DNA of 64,000 nt from Epiperipatus broadwayi (GCA_028023455.1 JAQFVV010012423.1:5994269-6058268); one strand, 5' to 3'; positions 26,111 to 38,949 are shown, counted from the first letter of the stretch. Notes: a model not told the origin generated them from the letters alone. Program-made: numbers and translations.

Positions 26111-28120
26111 ATTTGTTATCGTGTGCACATAGTGTACTTTTCTAACACAGCTCAGCAGGAATCAGAAATTTGTATAAACTGTAAATTAGTTAGCATCGAA
26201 CTGTTTTGAAAATTAAACTAACGAGTTCGCAAATTAACTTCTGTGTGCAGTAATTGAAGAATCAATATACACATGGGTCTCATTTTACGCAATAGATAGG
26301 TTCCTCAGAAAACATGCACAAATGAAATCATGCAAAAATAGATGTAACTTACATTGAAAAAGGGGGGGGTGTGGTCTGTGATTTTTCAAAATTCATGTAA
26401 AAGCAAAGCACCAATGTAAAATTACTTTAAAATTCGCGCAAAAAAAAATAAGGAAATAAAATATGACTAATAAAAAATTTCAAATTTGAAAAAAATTGAT
26501 ACAAGACAAACTTTTTTTAACTATAATATTTAATTTTATTCAAAATAATATATTTTTATACATAATTTACAGTACAGTAATTTACATTTTTTTATATATG
26601 TTTTAATTATTATCGCTATTTGCTGAAAAACACATTTCTTTGCAAACTGGTAAAAAATCAGATTCTCACAAGAGGAAATACAACTAGCGCCAAGTTCACT
26701 CTCATGTTGTGATAATGATTTTCTGTTGACAATGTAATTAGTAATTAGTCTTTGAGATGATGATTTTATTAATTGTTTATGAACTTAGACTTATGATAAT
26801 AAAAAGACATTTATTCACCACTGCTGGGAAAAATTGAATTAAAACTAACAACTAAAAATTAAATTCTTATTTTTGTCTTTAATTTTCAATTCCGTTTAAA
26901 AATCAAATTTTGTTTTACATCACATAAATTTCAAGTCACCGTAAGTAATTTTTAAATTGTTAATTACAATTAAAAATCAGATTTTAATTTTTAATTGTCA
27001 AATTTAATTGTGCCCAATGCTATTACTCACCTTTTAAAAATAAACAGAGCAAAATCATGTGATGCTTTTAAAAATAAATTTGCGGACACTAAATGATTAA
27101 TAATTGATTACGTTCTTTTTTAAAAAGCAAAAACAGAATGTGATTTAAAATGCAAAATTAACATGCACAATGTTTGAACAAATTTACATTATAATCTCAT
27201 AAAATTTAATGTGTGTATACATAAAATGTGGAAATCATGATTTTAATTTCATTATTGCATAAAATCTTACTATTATAAAGCACTGAAAATATTGAAATTA
27301 CTAAGATGAAAGTTGAATTCCAATAATGTGCTATTACTTTCAATATAACGTAAGTGTGTGAAATTTATTATTTAAAGTAATATCACATTATCGGAGTTCG
27401 ACTTCCGGTGAAACATAAATCGTGTAACTTCAAAATCATGTTAAATAAGTCCACGTAAAAAGAGAACCAGGTGTACTGCAAAATTGATATATATATATAT
27501 ATTTAAAATTGATATATATCTATAATTGATATATATATATTGATATATATTATCTACTATCAAATAATTTTTATTGTTTTCTAACTTCTTCAAATTCAGC
27601 TTCCCTTCTTTTTACATTTTGCTGTATATGAGTTAAATTTAAAAGAAAGGATAAGTACAATTTAATAATACAAAAAATAGTATAAAGCCTGAGTATAAAA
27701 ATAGGAAGTGGATTTTAATCTCCTATTCAAAGCATTTATATAAAATATTAATAAAAGAAAAGTAAACTGGTGATATTAAGATAGAATGTAAAATTAATAA
27801 ATCTTCAGAATGTAATGCAAAAAATGTTACTATAAAAATAAATACTTAAAAGTAAATACTAAAAACATTAACAGAACAAGAGTAATTTTTTTTTTCATTT
27901 AAAAATAAAAAATAAAAATGAAATTAATTTTTTTTTATTCATATATATATATATGCATTAAAAAGTAAAAAAAACACCAAAAAGAAAAAACTTCTTTCAA
28001 AATGAATAGTGTGGAGAAATCTTGTCGGATTTCCAAAAAATATCATTTAAATAAATTTGCAGCCAATATTGACATTTTTGTGTTAATGCCAATGTAATTA
28101 ATATTTTTTTTAAAACCATC
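26111..28120. other. AT-rich non-coding stretch
   Basis: A G run lies near 26361-26368 and AT runs at 27487-27550. No gene supported. Confidence 0.5.
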
Positions 28121-28121
28121 A

Positions 28122-28171
28122 AAACATCACATAATCACCATTTCATAAGCTTACATATGCTGTGAATATGA
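28122..28171. repeat. Copy of the MITE end motif
   Basis: AAACATCACATAATCACCATTTCATAAGC matches the reverse of the MITE end at 46534-46568. CATCACATA here and TATGTGATG at about 28174 form a short inverted pair. Confidence 0.5.
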
Positions 28172-29391
28172 GTATGTGATGTGATGTGATGCATTGTGAC
28201 TTCTCCTTATATGGAGTTAGGAATCTCTCAGCAACAATGCCCAGAGAAACCTGTTAGCCACTATACCTTCCCTTTCCATTCCCCACCCTAAATTTTCCCA
28301 TATCCTGCTTCATCCTATTTCAACAACATAATCTTTGTCAACTCCATGGTCTTTATATCTAACTCCCTTTTAATTTTCCCAAACCCAGCATAAAAATCAA
28401 TAACCCACTTTTTGTATAATCACTTTCCTTATATGTTCTTCCACAACTTTTTTCATTTATGTGTATAATCCCCTGTTGCTAATGATCCCATTCAAGTCTT
28501 AAACAGTAAACTACTTTTCTTGCTATTATCATAAATTAACTTGTACCTAATATTCCATTTATTTCTATATATATTTAAACTCTTTTTACTCTCTATACTA
28601 GTTCCCCATCTCTCCAACTCCCTATTCATTATTAATGCATCTATTCTTCTATCCCATTCCTTACTACTATAACACTCAACAATTATTCTAACACAATCAT
28701 CTCACCTTTTGTACAAGTATATTGACATAAATTCTTTATCCAAATCTTCTGCATATCACATTACCTTCCTCACCCATTGTATTACCTACCCTTTATTCAT
28801 AACCCAATTAAATACAATTTTGACTATTCTTTTATTATCCATAAACTGTAATCTACCAAACATTTTCATTTTTCTTTTTGCATCCCTCATATAAAAACTT
28901 GACCATCCAATTTCTCCTTGAATTGCCTTCTTTGCTGTCCACACATCTGCATCTAATGCATGTCTTCCTATTTTTTCCTGAATAATCTAATACCCCTTTA
29001 CTAACACATAATGCATCATTACCATATGTTAACCCTGCTACCACCACTTCCTTCTATACAATTCTAGCTACATCATATTTCATATATGAAAACACTGTTA
29101 ATTTTTTTATCAATTCCTTTCTTTTCTTTGCTTCATTTATCAATTTTTTTCTCCCATTTATCTAAGCAATTTCTCTGATTACTTAAGATGATTCCCAAAT
29201 AGTTATATCTATTCACCACACTTAACTTTACATGCCCCAATAAAAAAATTTTGTCTTCTCTTTTCCCAGTATTAGTCATCATAACTTTTGATTTTTCTTC
29301 ACTATACTTAATCCCCATCTCTTTACTCACCCTTGTTCATGTCCTCAGCATAACTTTCATATCATCCTTTTTTTCTGTGCACAAAAATACA

Positions 29392-29417
29392 TCATCTGCA
29401 AATAAAAGACCAGATAA

Positions 29418-29504
<87 letters not shown>

Positions 29505-29769
29505 CCTTGCCACCTATTAATGGTATATCTATCTCCCTTCCTAATCTTTCTATTGCTCTCTCCACTTCTCTCAAATACAACAAAAACAACATAGGGCATC
29601 CTTGCTTTAATCTCACCCCATTTTTAACTTTAACTGATTCTATATTCCCTAATTGATATGTATAGTAATTATTTTCATATAATTTCTTAATAATATCTAC
29701 TAAAGCTCTATCCATTCCCAAATTTACTAAACTTATCCATAATCTATTTCTATTTATTCTATCATACAC
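29392..29769 (-). pseudogene. RT fragment of this LINE running into the (TA)n array
   Basis: 125-residue open frame. Residues 1-89 or so are genuine RT fingers/palm sequence, ending EIDIPLIGGKG. The rest is a Tyr-Ile run encoded by the microsatellite, with the FADD box continuing in another frame beyond it. Confidence 0.65.
29417..29502. repeat. (TA)n microsatellite inside LINE RT coding sequence
   Basis: 86 bp of AT with one G interruption, between the residues GGKG and the FADD box of the RT. Confidence 0.97.
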
Positions 29770-29938
29770 CTCTTTATAAAAACCATTTACGACTGTCTAC
29801 CTGTATACCTACTCATATCCATAAGTTGTGTAACTACAAATAAATTATCTCCTATATGTCTAACCTTCTTGCATTTCTCCCACTATGTTATTTTCTTCCA
29901 TCCATTTTGCAACTCTTCCAGCTACCATATATGAAAAA

Positions 29939-30056
29939 AACTCTCTATACAGTAGTTTCACCAAGTGCAAGCCTTCATAATTAATGGATGCAAAAAGGTT
30001 TGTGTATTCATTGATTATGAAGATTTGCACTTGGTGGCACTACTATATGGAGTTTG
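29939..30056. mobile_element. Foldback MITE
   Basis: Two arms of about 57 bp are inverted copies at roughly 80 percent identity by eye. AACTCTCTATACAGTAGT at the left mirrors ACTACTATATGGAGTTT at the right, and CACCAAGTGCAA mirrors TTGCACTTGGTG. The left arm matches the start of the repeats at 18727 and 46409. No ORF. Confidence 0.8.
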
Positions 30057-30069
30057 ATAATTTTTTGTG

Positions 30070-30160
30070 CAAGCATTGGTGGCTGAGTGGTAAGCACAGC
30101 TGTCTTACAGGCAGTTGTCCCAGGTTCGCTTCCCTGCTGATGCTTTGACACATGAAAAAA
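30070..30160 (+). repeat. tRNA-derived SINE (Val-like head)
   Basis: A consensus A box (TGGCTGAGTGG, 30080-30090) and B box (GGTTCGCTTCC, 30123-30133) lie at near-tRNA spacing, with an anticodon-like TAC in the loop between them. It continues as GATGCTTTGACACATGAA and an A/T-rich tail. It shares that post-B-box block with the SINE at 6445. An acceptor stem is not obvious, so it is a SINE rather than a tRNA gene. Confidence 0.7.
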
Positions 30161-33059
30161 AGGCATTTGTTTATTTTTTTTTTAATTTTTAGTTTTGTAT
30201 AGTTTCAGAAATTATGAATGAAGAAAGTTTAGATATAATTTAATATAGTTGAATGGCAATATCTTAATATGAATTCCATGTAGAATTAAAAATTTAATTT
30301 TTTTTCATTAATTTTTGATTAAAATAGTTTGGATGCTTTCAAAAGAAATATATTCTCACCAAGTATAAATATGTATGCAAAGCATCATCTATATCAGAAA
30401 TTGGTGGAAATTGAATTGCAATGTTCCTCAGAAAGAAAACTCCCCAGAATAAATTAAATAAAAGCATATAAAGTTGTATTCTAAGAAAATAAAAATATAT
30501 TTTAACACTAAAGTATAATAATAATAAAAAATTGAAGCAGAATACTTTTTCTGATAAATATTTATGTAGTTCTGTAATAATATAGCAAAAAATGAATTGA
30601 TAGTTATAAATCAATTTAATTCTGGAGAATACAATATATTTAACAATAATATAGTGAAGATACTATTTTAATTCCATTAAATTTTAAGAGTAGTATTAAT
30701 AAAAATAAATTTTAGCATGAAAATATCAAATAAGATTATTTAGACATTAGTTTGAACAAGATAGGTGCTAATGTCAATAATATCTTATTTAAATAAACTT
30801 TTATCCATCTTAAGTGAAAGTATAATCATAACATAGAATTCTTTAGAATCAAAAATTGTGCTAATAAAAATATATTAAGATATATTTCTCTAACTCTTTC
30901 TCTCTATCCACTTCTTTTTATATGTATATATTTAATCAATCAAATCTTTCGGATTTGTAATACAATCATGAAAGTTTGTAATACATCTTAAACTATCACT
31001 GTGCATATATTTTTTCATATCAATCTTTCACTAAATACATATATTGTAAAAACTGTCATTCATTAGATAATCTGGAGATATGAAACATTCTAGTCAGGTG
31101 TATTAATTTTAGAGATTGAGTGTTCTATTAATTGATCATAAATAAGATATTTAATCTTTTCATTTACGTGATCTTACCTAAAATGGAATCAATTTTGAAG
31201 ATAAAATGTTTAAGTAATTGTTTTTTTATAAGGCATTTAATCCAATTATTTCTCAATAATCATATTTGCTAATAGGTGGAAACAATTATATTCATATTAT
31301 AACAATCACTGAAACAGAAGTATGATATTATACGCAATAAATTGGCAAATGTACCAAATAAATATTTGTAATCAATGAAAATTTTCAGATTTATAAAAAA
31401 AAAACTAGTTTCTCAAGAAGTAGATATATAATGAGAAAAAAATTTCTAGATATTTTATGATATTTGATGGTGAACATTTTACAGTTCATGTGCGAATTTT
31501 TTTACCAGTGAATTTACACATATCACGTAATTTCACAAACATTTATTTAATAAATAAAATCTAGCTCATAACAAATAAAGCTAATTTTAATTTAAAGTAT
31601 TTTAGTACATAACTTTTTATTATAAAAACTTAAAATTATTTAAAAAAATTTATTTATTAATTAATAATATTAGAAATAAAACCGAGATTTGTTTAGATAT
31701 TTTAAATTACAGATTTTATTTTAATTAAATAGCCTGAATTTTAAAATATTAAAATGTTATTAAACTAAAGTTAAAATTTTTAAGAAAACTTTTGTTTACA
31801 GAAAACAAAATTATGTTTAAGATTAGAACAAAAGTGTTTATTTGTTTTTCAAGATAAAATTATAATTCTTATGTATTAAAGTTTTCAATAGTGAAGATGA
31901 CTTAAATAATTAGGAATACATTCTAAATTTTCAACTAATTTAATTGATGTAAAAACCCACCAAAGCCATTTAAAAGAAAAAATTCATTTGTTTATTTAGT
32001 GAGTTTATCACTCATTCATTGTATCTAACCCATTTATGAATATGTTTTAAAAGACAGAGACAATTTCATATTTATGTTCTGATTCAAACATGAGGCACCA
32101 AATTTTTAATATCCAATGCCAGTCAAAATCTTATTTGCTTAAAAAAACATTATGTCAGAGCAAACTTTGGGGTTTTATTTTAATAAGTTGGAAAATCCAT
32201 TTTCATAAGTGTTCCCAGCATATCTTCAAGGGTTTTGATGAACATTTAAAAAATATTTTATTTAACCTTCAAACATATAAAACATAAAATTTTTCTTTGT
32301 AGACAAAAATTATTTTTACTATTTTTGCTTAAACTATGAGTTAATAACCAATATGAATAAATTTATATACATTATAAAAGTTTAATGGGAAAAATTATTT
32401 GAGAATCAAAACTATACTTCACCTCACACAAAAATTAAAATAGTATTGACAAGCTACAAAATTATTTTGAGATTGATTTCTTGCTATTTCAAAAATCACA
32501 TGAAGCAATAGGAAATCTAGAAACTATGGATACATATATACATTGTATAAACAAAAATTTATCTTGAAAAAAACTAATTAAAGCGAAAGGCTGAAAACCT
32601 CTTGCATTCACTTTTAGAATGCTTATATGACAGCCAATCAGATGTAATGTTGATTGTATAGGGAGCTTTTAAGTTGCAACACAAGACAGAGACTTTATAA
32701 AAAAAAACCGGTGGTTCCACCTTCATTATTTTTAAAATTTATTGTTTTTCTGAAAATGTTGAAAGAAAAAAACCATCCTTCAAATATTTAATATATGATA
32801 TAATATTATAATAAGACCTTTCAGAATATTTTTGCTTGTTTAATTTTAATGATCTGTTTTATTGAAATTTGTTTTCATTCAAATATTTAATTTGATGTAT
32901 CAATACTCTTATTTAATTTTAATATTCTACTTTATTAGTATTGTTTATAAAATCAAAATAATATGCTAACATATATTTGTTATATGTTAAACAAGAATAG
33001 ATATCTATTACAAAGTTAACATTAATAATAGTTCAACACAATTGAAATAAAACAACTAT
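30161..33059. other. AT-rich non-coding stretch
   Basis: No supported gene. Small frames (for example 30339-30614 minus and 32090-32287 plus) are low-complexity without domains. Confidence 0.5.
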
Positions 33060-33091
33060 ATAAAAATAATAAATATTTCCTTTATTGAACC

Positions 33092-33120
33092 GGTTTTCGC
33101 CCTACATTAGGGCCTTTTCA
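33092..33120 (-). ncRNA. Degenerate hammerhead-ribozyme-like core of the PLE
   Basis: The minus strand reads TGAAAAGGCCCTAATG, then TAGGGCGAAAACCGG. GCCCTA pairs with TAGGGC around an ATG loop (stem II), GAAAA follows, then the palindrome AACCGGTT. This is the order CUGANGA, stem II, GAAA, short stem III known from PLE hammerheads. The first box is worn (TTGAAAA), so activity is doubtful. Confidence 0.45.
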
Positions 33121-33539
33121 AAATACACTTCTAATATAATCACATGACCTTTATATCTATCAATACTCCCTCTAACATTAATTTTATATAATCATTTTAC
33201 ATAATCACACAACCTATTTACATATATATATATATATATATATATCCCCCTCCCCTCAATTTTTTTATTTTATATACATATTATTTTTATACAATAGATA
33301 AAATTACATTAAATACAATTCAATAATTATATACATATATTATACACCATAAAATTACATACACATACTTTATACATTAAATTATATATCATTTCTCATA
33401 TATTTTTACTAACCATATCTTCAAATATAAACTTATTTATCTATAATTAACAATTATTTATATTAACTAATTATTTACATATATCATATATATCAATTTA
33501 AAAAAAAAAAAAAAACAACAACAACAAATCAACCATATA

Positions 33540-34826
33540 TTAAATTTTCCAGTTATCCTTCAATGCCCATTTACTACTCAACTTTGCAGGTCCTTTAACT
33601 AAATTAACACATTTATTCATATTTTCTTGAATATATACAGTCTCATAATATTTCCTTCTATTATAATCTTTAACATATTTTATAACCTTCATATCCTCAA
33701 TACATCTCATTCTATGACCAGTATTCAAATAATGAACATATGGTCCTGAATTTATGTCCTTCCTTTCAATAGCCCTATTATACTCTAATCCTCTTTCTAT
33801 TGCTGTTTTCCCCGTTTGCCCTATATATATTTTACTGCAACTCTTACAAATTATTTTATATACTAATCCTATTTTACTTTCTTTATCATTCTCTCTCTTC
33901 ACATTTGATATCCATTTTTCCAATGATTTATTATTCTTCCATGCAATTCTTATATTCTCATTCAACCTCCCTTTTCTTAAAATCTTATATACATCTTTAT
34001 AATAAGGTATTGATATCCATTTATTATTGAACCTTCCATCTTTATTTTTATTTTCTTTTTTTCTTCCCCCATATTTTACTTCATCTTTACTCTTACTGTT
34101 CAAAACTTTTCTAATATCTTTTTTATTATACCCCATCTTTACATAATCCTTTTCTATATTCATTTTTTGTTCTATAGATTCTTTTTTATTTATTGTAAGT
34201 CTATCGTTTTTTATTTTAAACCCCTTTAAAACTGACATTTTTTGTGACCAAGGTTGGTATGAACTAGGATCAATTATTCTTCTAATTTCAACATCTTTAA
34301 TATACTGTTTCACCTCTATTTCATTTTCCTTATTTCTATTCAAATAAATATCCAAATATTTTAAACCGTTTTCTTCCTTCTCCATTGTAAACTTAATTTT
34401 ATATATATTATCATTCAATTCATTAAATACTTTCAATATACTCCTACTATTTCCAACAACAATTATATCATCCACATATCTAAAATATTTAATTATTTCT
34501 TTATTTTTTATATATTTTCCTACTATTTTTTCTTCAAAATTATTTATAAACATCGATGATAATAACCCACTTATTGAAAAACCCATAACCCATCCTTTTT
34601 TTATATTCCAAAACCTATCCTTATATTTAAAATACAAACTATCACTTATTATCATCAATGCTTCCTTAATAGTGTATATCCATTCTTTACATATTCTTCC
34701 ACTTTTTTCCAACATACTTATAACTAACTTTATACTTTCATCTCTTGGAACACTTTGATACATTTTTTCTACATCTAATGAAGCAATCAAACTATTCCTA
34801 TTTAATTTAATATTATTTAATTCCAT
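33540..34826 (-). CDS. Penelope-like RT with GIY-YIG endonuclease (428 aa, partial)
   Basis: Copies element RNA into DNA and nicks the target. Visible RT motifs are SLDVEKMYQSVP with Asp18 (motif A), GWVMGFSISGLLSSMFI near residues 78-94 (motif B) and RYVDDIIVV at 116-124 with the catalytic YVDD (motif C). GLKYLDIYLNR follows. From about 319 a GIY-YIG domain reads GLVYKIICKSCSKIYIGQTG, with the conserved Arg further on (ERGLEYNRAI) and YVHYLNTGHRM. The CxxC within the GIY-YIG start is typical of PLEs. Full-length PLE proteins are longer, so the N-terminal part is lost. The C-terminal three-quarters or so is intact without stops, which suggests a fairly young copy. Confidence 0.85.
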   Translation of the reverse strand: MELNNIKLNRNSLIASLDVEKMYQSVPRDESIKLVISMLEKSGRICKEWIYTIKEALMIISDSLYFKYKDRFWNIKKGWVMGFSISGLLSSMFINNFEEKIVGKYIKNKEIIKYFRYVDDIIVVGNSRSILKVFNELNDNIYKIKFTMEKEENGLKYLDIYLNRNKENEIEVKQYIKDVEIRRIIDPSSYQPWSQKMSVLKGFKIKNDRLTINKKESIEQKMNIEKDYVKMGYNKKDIRKVLNSKSKDEVKYGGRKKENKNKDGRFNNKWISIPYYKDVYKILRKGRLNENIRIAWKNNKSLEKWISNVKRENDKESKIGLVYKIICKSCSKIYIGQTGKTAIERGLEYNRAIERKDINSGPYVHYLNTGHRMRCIEDMKVIKYVKDYNRRKYYETVYIQENMNKCVNLVKGPAKLSSKWALKDNWKI

Positions 34827-34940
34827 AACAATTTCTTCTGAATTTTTAATACTATAGGTACCATATCCAATTACATCTACTATTTTTTTATATATTATTG
34901 TACATAAATTCTTAAGAATATGATTGTCAAAATTTACAAT

Positions 34941-37900
34941 TACTGATCATTTGAGTAAAATTGATCTCATTTTATCAACTTATAATTAGCTTTGATAATT
35001 TAATGCATTTCAAAAAATTTAAAATTAGGTTACATAATATAAAAATAAAATGGCTTATTAGTTTATGCGATGAATTTAATACCTGATAGTAAGAGTTTTT
35101 AGACTGACTGATTGGATTATTTAATAGGCGTACTGGGTATAATTAAATATTATCATTACAATATTATGAGAAAAAGAAAATAGGAAATAATTAATAATTA
35201 TTTCAAATTTTTTTTAGCTATTTAAATGATTTACAATAAGAAGTTGCTTCATTAAATTAGCATTTGTATTTTAAATAATACAAGTCATAACCTAAATTAA
35301 AACCGTTTTATCACTTTGTAATAATTAAAAATATTATACACTTATGTATGATTAAAAAGTATATTTGAAAATGTATGTGCTGCAATGGAAGAATTTTAAA
35401 TAATGATTGTGTAGTTTGAAAATAAAGTTTATGGCTAATTAGATAGTAAATAATGGGGGGGGGGTCTTGCTATATCAACCATTATTTGAATGTTCTTTCA
35501 CTATTATTTAAAATGCAAGATAAGTTACATAGTGCTGTCAATCAGATATAGATTTGATATGTGACTTAAGTTATGTATACACATGAAATATGTTCAAAGA
35601 TAAAATGCAAAACTGTTAATATATGTTCATATTGGAGAGAAATATTGATTGTAGCTTAACTATACAACATTTGAATTCACTATATTTATTTTACTATACT
35701 TTAAAAATTAAGCACTTTTAACCTTTGAAAGCTGAGCAAATAGAAAGACTCATAAAAACAAAAATGCATAAGATAGAATATGAAAAGGTAAAGGAAATCC
35801 ACATAACAATAGTTTCAGAAGTGATGGAGTTAAGACTAAAGATCAAAAATGTCACTATAGCAAAACCAAAGAAAAGAAAAAACAAAGTTACAAGAAAAAA
35901 ATCTAAACAATCACTCCAATGGAAGTGACTATGCTATAGATAGAGAAATTTTCCTATCATCCTAAATAAGGACACTTAGATTATTAAAAAAGTATCTGAA
36001 TAGAGAGAAAAATTAATCTCTGTGTAGATAAAAAAGGCCAATTCTCATCACTGACTCAAAATGGACCAATGTTTTAATTGAAATAAAATATATTATCTGA
36101 TATAAATAAAACAACAAATAAATTAAAGTGAGGATTTATTCATTTGAAAAAATTTAGGAAAAAAAATGTTTCAACAGAGAAGTTAATAAAAGTAGTAAAT
36201 GTTTTTTTAAAATATATATATGAAACATGTTTAATTTCTCTATCACAGTCTACTTTACAACAATACACACCTAATTCAAAATATCTACACAGTGTTATAA
36301 ATTTCTATACAGTGTAAACTACAAAACAGAGGTCTATTTTTAAAAATTAGAATTGTTACATTTTTACTTTTCACTTTATGGTTTCTCAGATGCCATTTCT
36401 GATTCAATGTAATATCTTCAAAGTTATCTTTCTTTTAAAATAAAGTAGAAAAAATTAAAATCAGGGATCAAACTCTTGCACCTGATGACATTTTTGCAGA
36501 CACCTGCTCTCTGCTTCACATCTGTCAAACTACATTGAGACACTGTGTTTCAAAGGGATTAGGATATATCAATTTCCAAGCAATTTTATTTAATTAGAAT
36601 ATATTAAATCTAAATTTCAAAATTTCATTCTAAAAACACCACAAAACAATTATTTTAACTGTGAATTATTTAAACAAGTACATGAAATAAATGAATATAT
36701 TAATATAATCAAATTGTAAATTATTAAAATTTAATTTGAATTTTATTGGAAAAATGTTTTCATTCTCAGAAGAATCTAACTGTTCTAATAAATGTCAAAT
36801 ATATACATTCAATTTAAGCATGTAAAAAAAAAATAATATATATTTTTAATTACAAATATAAATATGTTAAGCATACAAAATTGAAAAAAATAATTAACCA
36901 AAGAATATATTATAGTAAATCCCCATGTGAACTAACAATCATTTCAAAAGGTATAAAATATAGGGCACTAGCTCTCGTGCTATTACAGACCTCACATGTG
37001 GAAAACAAAAATCATCTTAATGATACATTCACAATTCACATATTGTATTATTTAAGCCAATTAAAAGATAGACATGCTGAAAATAAAAATCTATATTATT
37101 AAAAAGGGGATCAAAATAATAAACATTAGTTATATTTCCTAATCAATCTTTTGGTATCAATCCCTGTAAGAATCAGAAAAACTTGCAATTAATGAAGTAT
37201 TTTTATAAAACCCAAATTACATAGACTCTATGTACCACTTTCAGAGAAATAACACTTTAAAAGAATCTTTAGAAAGACATTCACCTATAGTTTTATACAG
37301 AATATCCCAGGTCTAAGCTCATTAACTTTCAAGGTTAGTGGTATACAATATAAAAAATAGATAAAACAAAATTTATATTTACTATAGAGTGAGATTGAAC
37401 ACCCAATGCTATCAGCCTGTTTTTTCTTATTATTACTTTTTTCTAATTAAATCACCAGATAAATCTTTTAATTAATTAATAAAGTGTTTAGTCAATATAA
37501 ATATATATATATTGTCTGAATCTCTAACTTTGATAACAGAAAAAACAAAATTCTTTTCTCTTTTACAAAAGAAAAATTATATTAACAATAATAAAAAAAA
37601 TACTTGCTAATTAAATGCAGTTTTACAAGATAATAAAAAACAAAACTTTTTTTTCTTTTTTTTTAACTTTTTAGGTAGACAAAAGAAAATAAAATATACA
37701 ATTTTTTTCCCTTTGTGATACAAAAATAAAATAATTTTTTTGTACAAAAATAGAAATATTCTTCCTGTGTATATTTTATTATATTTATAAATAAATTATA
37801 CATGCCATGTATGAGTATATATACATTATGTCTATAAACATATTTTTGATTGGAATCTATATTTGTTTATTTTAAAGTTTCTTTAGCTTATATGTTAAAA

Positions 37901-38940
37901 TTTAAAGAGCTAGCTGATACTAACTTGTAATGGGTTCAATCACCATAACCCTTCACAATACCTCCTCTTCTCTTGAGGCTATGAAATGCAAGTTAAACAT
38001 TATGGTATTTAGTATAGTGATAAACTTCACATAATTTTATCAAATATAAAAGAAAAAAATAATTATGTGAAATTGTACTTTTCAATAATGATAATTACAA
38101 AAATAGCTTGATACTAACTAGACAAGTGTCATAAAGATTTTTTGTTATTTATCATTTGAACTATCAGGTAAATAAAACAAATGTTACTTTTTAAAATAAA
38201 ATAAAATGCCTATTTAAAAAAATCAATTTATGAAGTTGAAAAATAATAGAAATTAAAAAAAAAAGCTTTGTAGTATTATAGTTTGAACTTTATTAAATAA
38301 TTATCAATAGAAATATATGTTTTTTTTCAAATTTGTTTTAAAAATTATAATATTATATAGAAACTCATAAATGTAATTTATATAATTTCATACCACATTG
38401 TCTAAAAAGAAATAATTGTACATGTATAACAGAATGTATAAGTTTCATTTGGAATTTAGAAGTATTTTCTGAAATATTGGAATAAAATTAAATGTGGAAT
38501 TTGATTTATTCAAAACTCATGAATTATACTTAAAAACAGATTTATCTGCTAAATTAAAATTAACATTTTTTTGCCTACACATTGTTATCAAACTTTAATA
38601 TGTTAATAAATTCTATTTGATTCTTGAATTAAAACACTTCACCAAAACTATCAAAATAATTATAGTTAAGTTTATAATAAAAAGTATTTGTGCTATTGCA
38701 ATCATAATAATTGATTGCAAAGTTTCTTGTGAATGATGTGAATTTATGCATAATATTGATCACTAAGAAAAATAATTGATATTCTTTTAAAAACTGCAAA
38801 AAAGATAGCTGTTACAAAAAATGCAGTAATTGACTGTTAAAAATTCTACTGAGATAAGATAATTTATGAAGAAAAAATATATAAAAATAATGCATTGAGA
38901 AGGATTTAATATCTAGAATTTTGTAAAATTGGGTGAAAAA
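34941..38940. other. AT-rich stretch, no assigned gene
   Basis: G run at 35455-35464. The frame 35725-35928 (67 aa) is Lys-rich (KPKKRKNKVTRKKSKQ) and could be a scrap of a LINE ORF, but no motif proves it. (AT)n at 37497-37512. Nothing else supported. Confidence 0.45.
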
Positions 38941-38949
38941 AAGTTGATA

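Larger units (their letters stand above)
28172..29935 (-). mobile_element. LINE (RT-bearing), 5'-truncated, minus strand
   Basis: Reading from 29935 leftward: VAGRVAKWMEENNIVGEMQEG (about 29870-29933) leads to YDRINRNRLWISLVNLGMDR, the region after the first RT Asp. KNGVRLKQGCPMLFLLYL (about 29570-29620) is the QGxP region. FADDVFLC (about 29377-29400) carries the catalytic DD. KEMGIKYSEEKSKVMM and a long C-terminal region follow (ERWGTSIESKKSLNIYRNKW near 28580). The 3' end is a short (ATCAC)n tail at 28175-28191. Stops at several places and a (TA)n array inside the RT make it non-functional. The clade is not assigned. The 5' break abuts a foldback MITE. Confidence 0.75.
33060..34940 (-). 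mobile_element. Penelope-like retroelement, 5'-truncated
   Basis: Contains one long minus-strand ORF with RT plus GIY-YIG endonuclease (33540-34826), an AT-rich 3' region and, at 33092-33120, the hairpin-GAAA-palindrome block typical of PLE ends. The reading frame stays open upstream of the first ATG to about 34940 (DNHILKNLCTIIYKK...), so the true N-terminus is missing. Confidence 0.85.

Noticed and set aside
29251-29656. Plus-strand frames with Tyr-Ile runs
   Set aside because: They are shadows of the (TA)n array and of the minus-strand LINE RT.
30080-30135. Functional tRNA-Val gene
   Set aside because: Box spacing is acceptable, but no 7-bp acceptor stem could be found and the 3' body matches another SINE copy.
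35725-35928. Lys-rich 67-residue gene
   Set aside because: AAA-rich composition explains the Lys content; no motif and no neighbours that give a role.
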